Below, in pieces: positions 62,601 through 64,000 of a stretch of 64,000 nucleotides of DNA (position 1 is its first letter; every line of letters starts with the position of its first letter). The stretch lies in contig JAKJHU010000037.1 in NCBI GenBank assembly GCA_022316685.1, forward strand, positions 22,343,188 through 22,407,187, in the 5' to 3' direction. This DNA is from Progne subis subis. Its lineage: Eukaryota; Chordata; Aves; Passeriformes; Hirundinidae. Both the position numbers and the translations under genes were made by a program. Below the pieces are notes generated by a model. The model was not told the DNA's origin. It saw nothing but the letters and a program-made list of their open reading frames with translations, and ran no database searches.

Positions 62601-64000
62601 TAAATTTAATGGTGTAAGAGAGCTGCAACTATAAGGTAAAGATAAATCCAATCCCTCTAGGCATCCTCCAAGCAAATGTTTGCAGTGGCTCAGAATTTTT
62701 AATTTTGTAATTTTGGACTGCCTCCAAAACAAAGGAATTTTCTGTATTTTTCACATGATTGTACACATCAATCCACAAAAAATAAACCCTTTTTTCACAG
62801 GCCAAAATAAATACCCTACCTGTTCATGCCTCAACTCAAATCATATTGAGATGATTATAGAGTGCTATAAACATGAGGCAAAATTGGATACTCAAACTAT
62901 ACGCGTGTGTGCACAGGAACATCAGCAATATAAAATAGCATGTGTTTGCAATTAGAATGCTTCCTGTTAGTGGAAGTAGCATCATTGCTCTGCTCTGCTG
63001 AGCAGATAAGAGGATTTGCCACTAATCCACCAGTCTCTACTCAACTTCCCTATCCACTTGTTACTGCAAAGTACTCTCACCTGAGCCTGCTGGGATAATA
63101 CACTGGCCAAGAAGCAAAAGAATGTTCTGCAGGATGCAATCTTTCTGTACATGTCACGGATCTACCATCCCTTCTGTTGAAAGTTACCCTTAGTTTTCCT
63201 TCAGACCACTGTACCTGGCTGGAAAGTATCTGGCTTAGAAACTAAGGAGAATATTCATAATGCCTAGTGTACTACTGAATGCTGGGGAGGAATAGTGAAC
63301 TAGATCATTCTGACAGCATGATAAATGCATTAAGGAGCATATCTTCAAACTCTTCATAGTGATGAAATGCTATAAGGATTCTATTGAAGAAGGTAAAAAT
63401 ATGAAGGGTTTTCTCTTCATCTTTTGATTAAAAATTTATTCAAAAGACTGCATGCACCACATTTTTGGAAGCTCCTAGCTCTCCTCAAGACTTACAAAAT
63501 CCGTACCTTAAGGTAATTTCAAGGAACAAAAAGGAGCTGTGCTAATCATCAGAGCTGTGTTTTATTCAAAACCAGCAGGTATTAATCAGTTGGATTTGCT
63601 TAACAGGTGAATCTCATTAACATAACATGCGGGAACAATTTCATCTACTGATATTTTCCGCATCAGGGATTTAGCTATAAAGGCCACTTTAGGGTTTTAA
63701 TTATTTATATATAGCACACAGACAATCTACGTGTTGCTGCTGCAACCCATATAATAAGAGTGCACTTTCTTTTAAAGCTTTATGGTTTCCTTCTTTTAAA
63801 ATTCCTGCCTCTTAATAGTTATAAGGGAATAACAGCATCAAGAACTTATTTTAAAAAGTTAGTACTGAGTGTTTCCAGCATGACTGGTTCTATGAACATC
63901 TGAAATACAGCAAATAAGAAAGAGAATATTTTGTTCATTTGTTTTTAATGCAGAGAAGTCTGGTATAACCTGACTACTAAACTTGGAGTCATTCTAATAA
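59680..64000. other. AT-rich noncoding DNA, possible conserved element near the end
   Basis: No transposon was recognised. TA/TG-rich DNA lies near 60525-60585. The stretch 63540-63780 has compact homeodomain-type TTAATCA/ATTA cores and an AACAGGTG E-box-like site, and resembles conserved noncoding DNA in texture only. Open frames (for example 62680-62955) show no domain. Confidence 0.45.

Overview
The window looks like bird nuclear DNA, most likely from a songbird, and holds no gene I can support. The case for a bird is nine CR1 LINE fragments on both strands, several still carrying the ATTCTRTG-type 3' tail, together with compact retroviral LTRs of ERVK-like and ERVL-like type. I recognise no mammalian Alu, B1 or L1. 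Passerine rather than another bird is inferred from how the LTRs look, not from a database match. All open frames are short (170 codons at most). They lie in AT-rich background, simple repeats or LTRs. I found no rRNA, tRNA or CRISPR array, and no bacterial-style operon.

Layout. 1-7500 is AT-rich noncoding DNA with CR1 pieces near 2.9-3.2 kb and 6.1 kb and a striking hairpin at 4144-4178. About 7500-8100 is an LTR-like segment with three 40-bp tandem repeats. About 8950-11064 is a GC-rich, decayed ERVK-like provirus: a gag remnant is joined to the end of an integrase, with no protease, reverse transcriptase or env, followed by a polypurine tract and a 3' LTR. Just beyond it, at 11275-11318, is a perfect 44-bp palindrome. 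From 13.3 to 24.3 kb there are two CR1 pieces and four LTRs; the one at 18512-19156 has an intact 5-bp target duplication. From 24.3 to 46 kb the DNA is AT-rich with many A/C or T/G simple repeats and two CR1 pieces. From 46 to 49 kb there are three CR1 pieces. A (AT)18-(TTTTC)n microsatellite lies at 55521-55717. An ERVK-like solo LTR lies at 59059-59679 on the minus strand. It shares 35 of 37 bases over one stretch with the 3' LTR near 10.8 kb.

The most natural reading is an intergenic desert or very long intron. Some AT-rich, repeat-free parts (about 17.0-17.9 kb and 63.5-63.8 kb) look like possible conserved regulatory DNA, but only cross-species alignment can tell. I did not find a convincing new multi-gene system. 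The most unusual signals are the palindromes and the internally deleted provirus.
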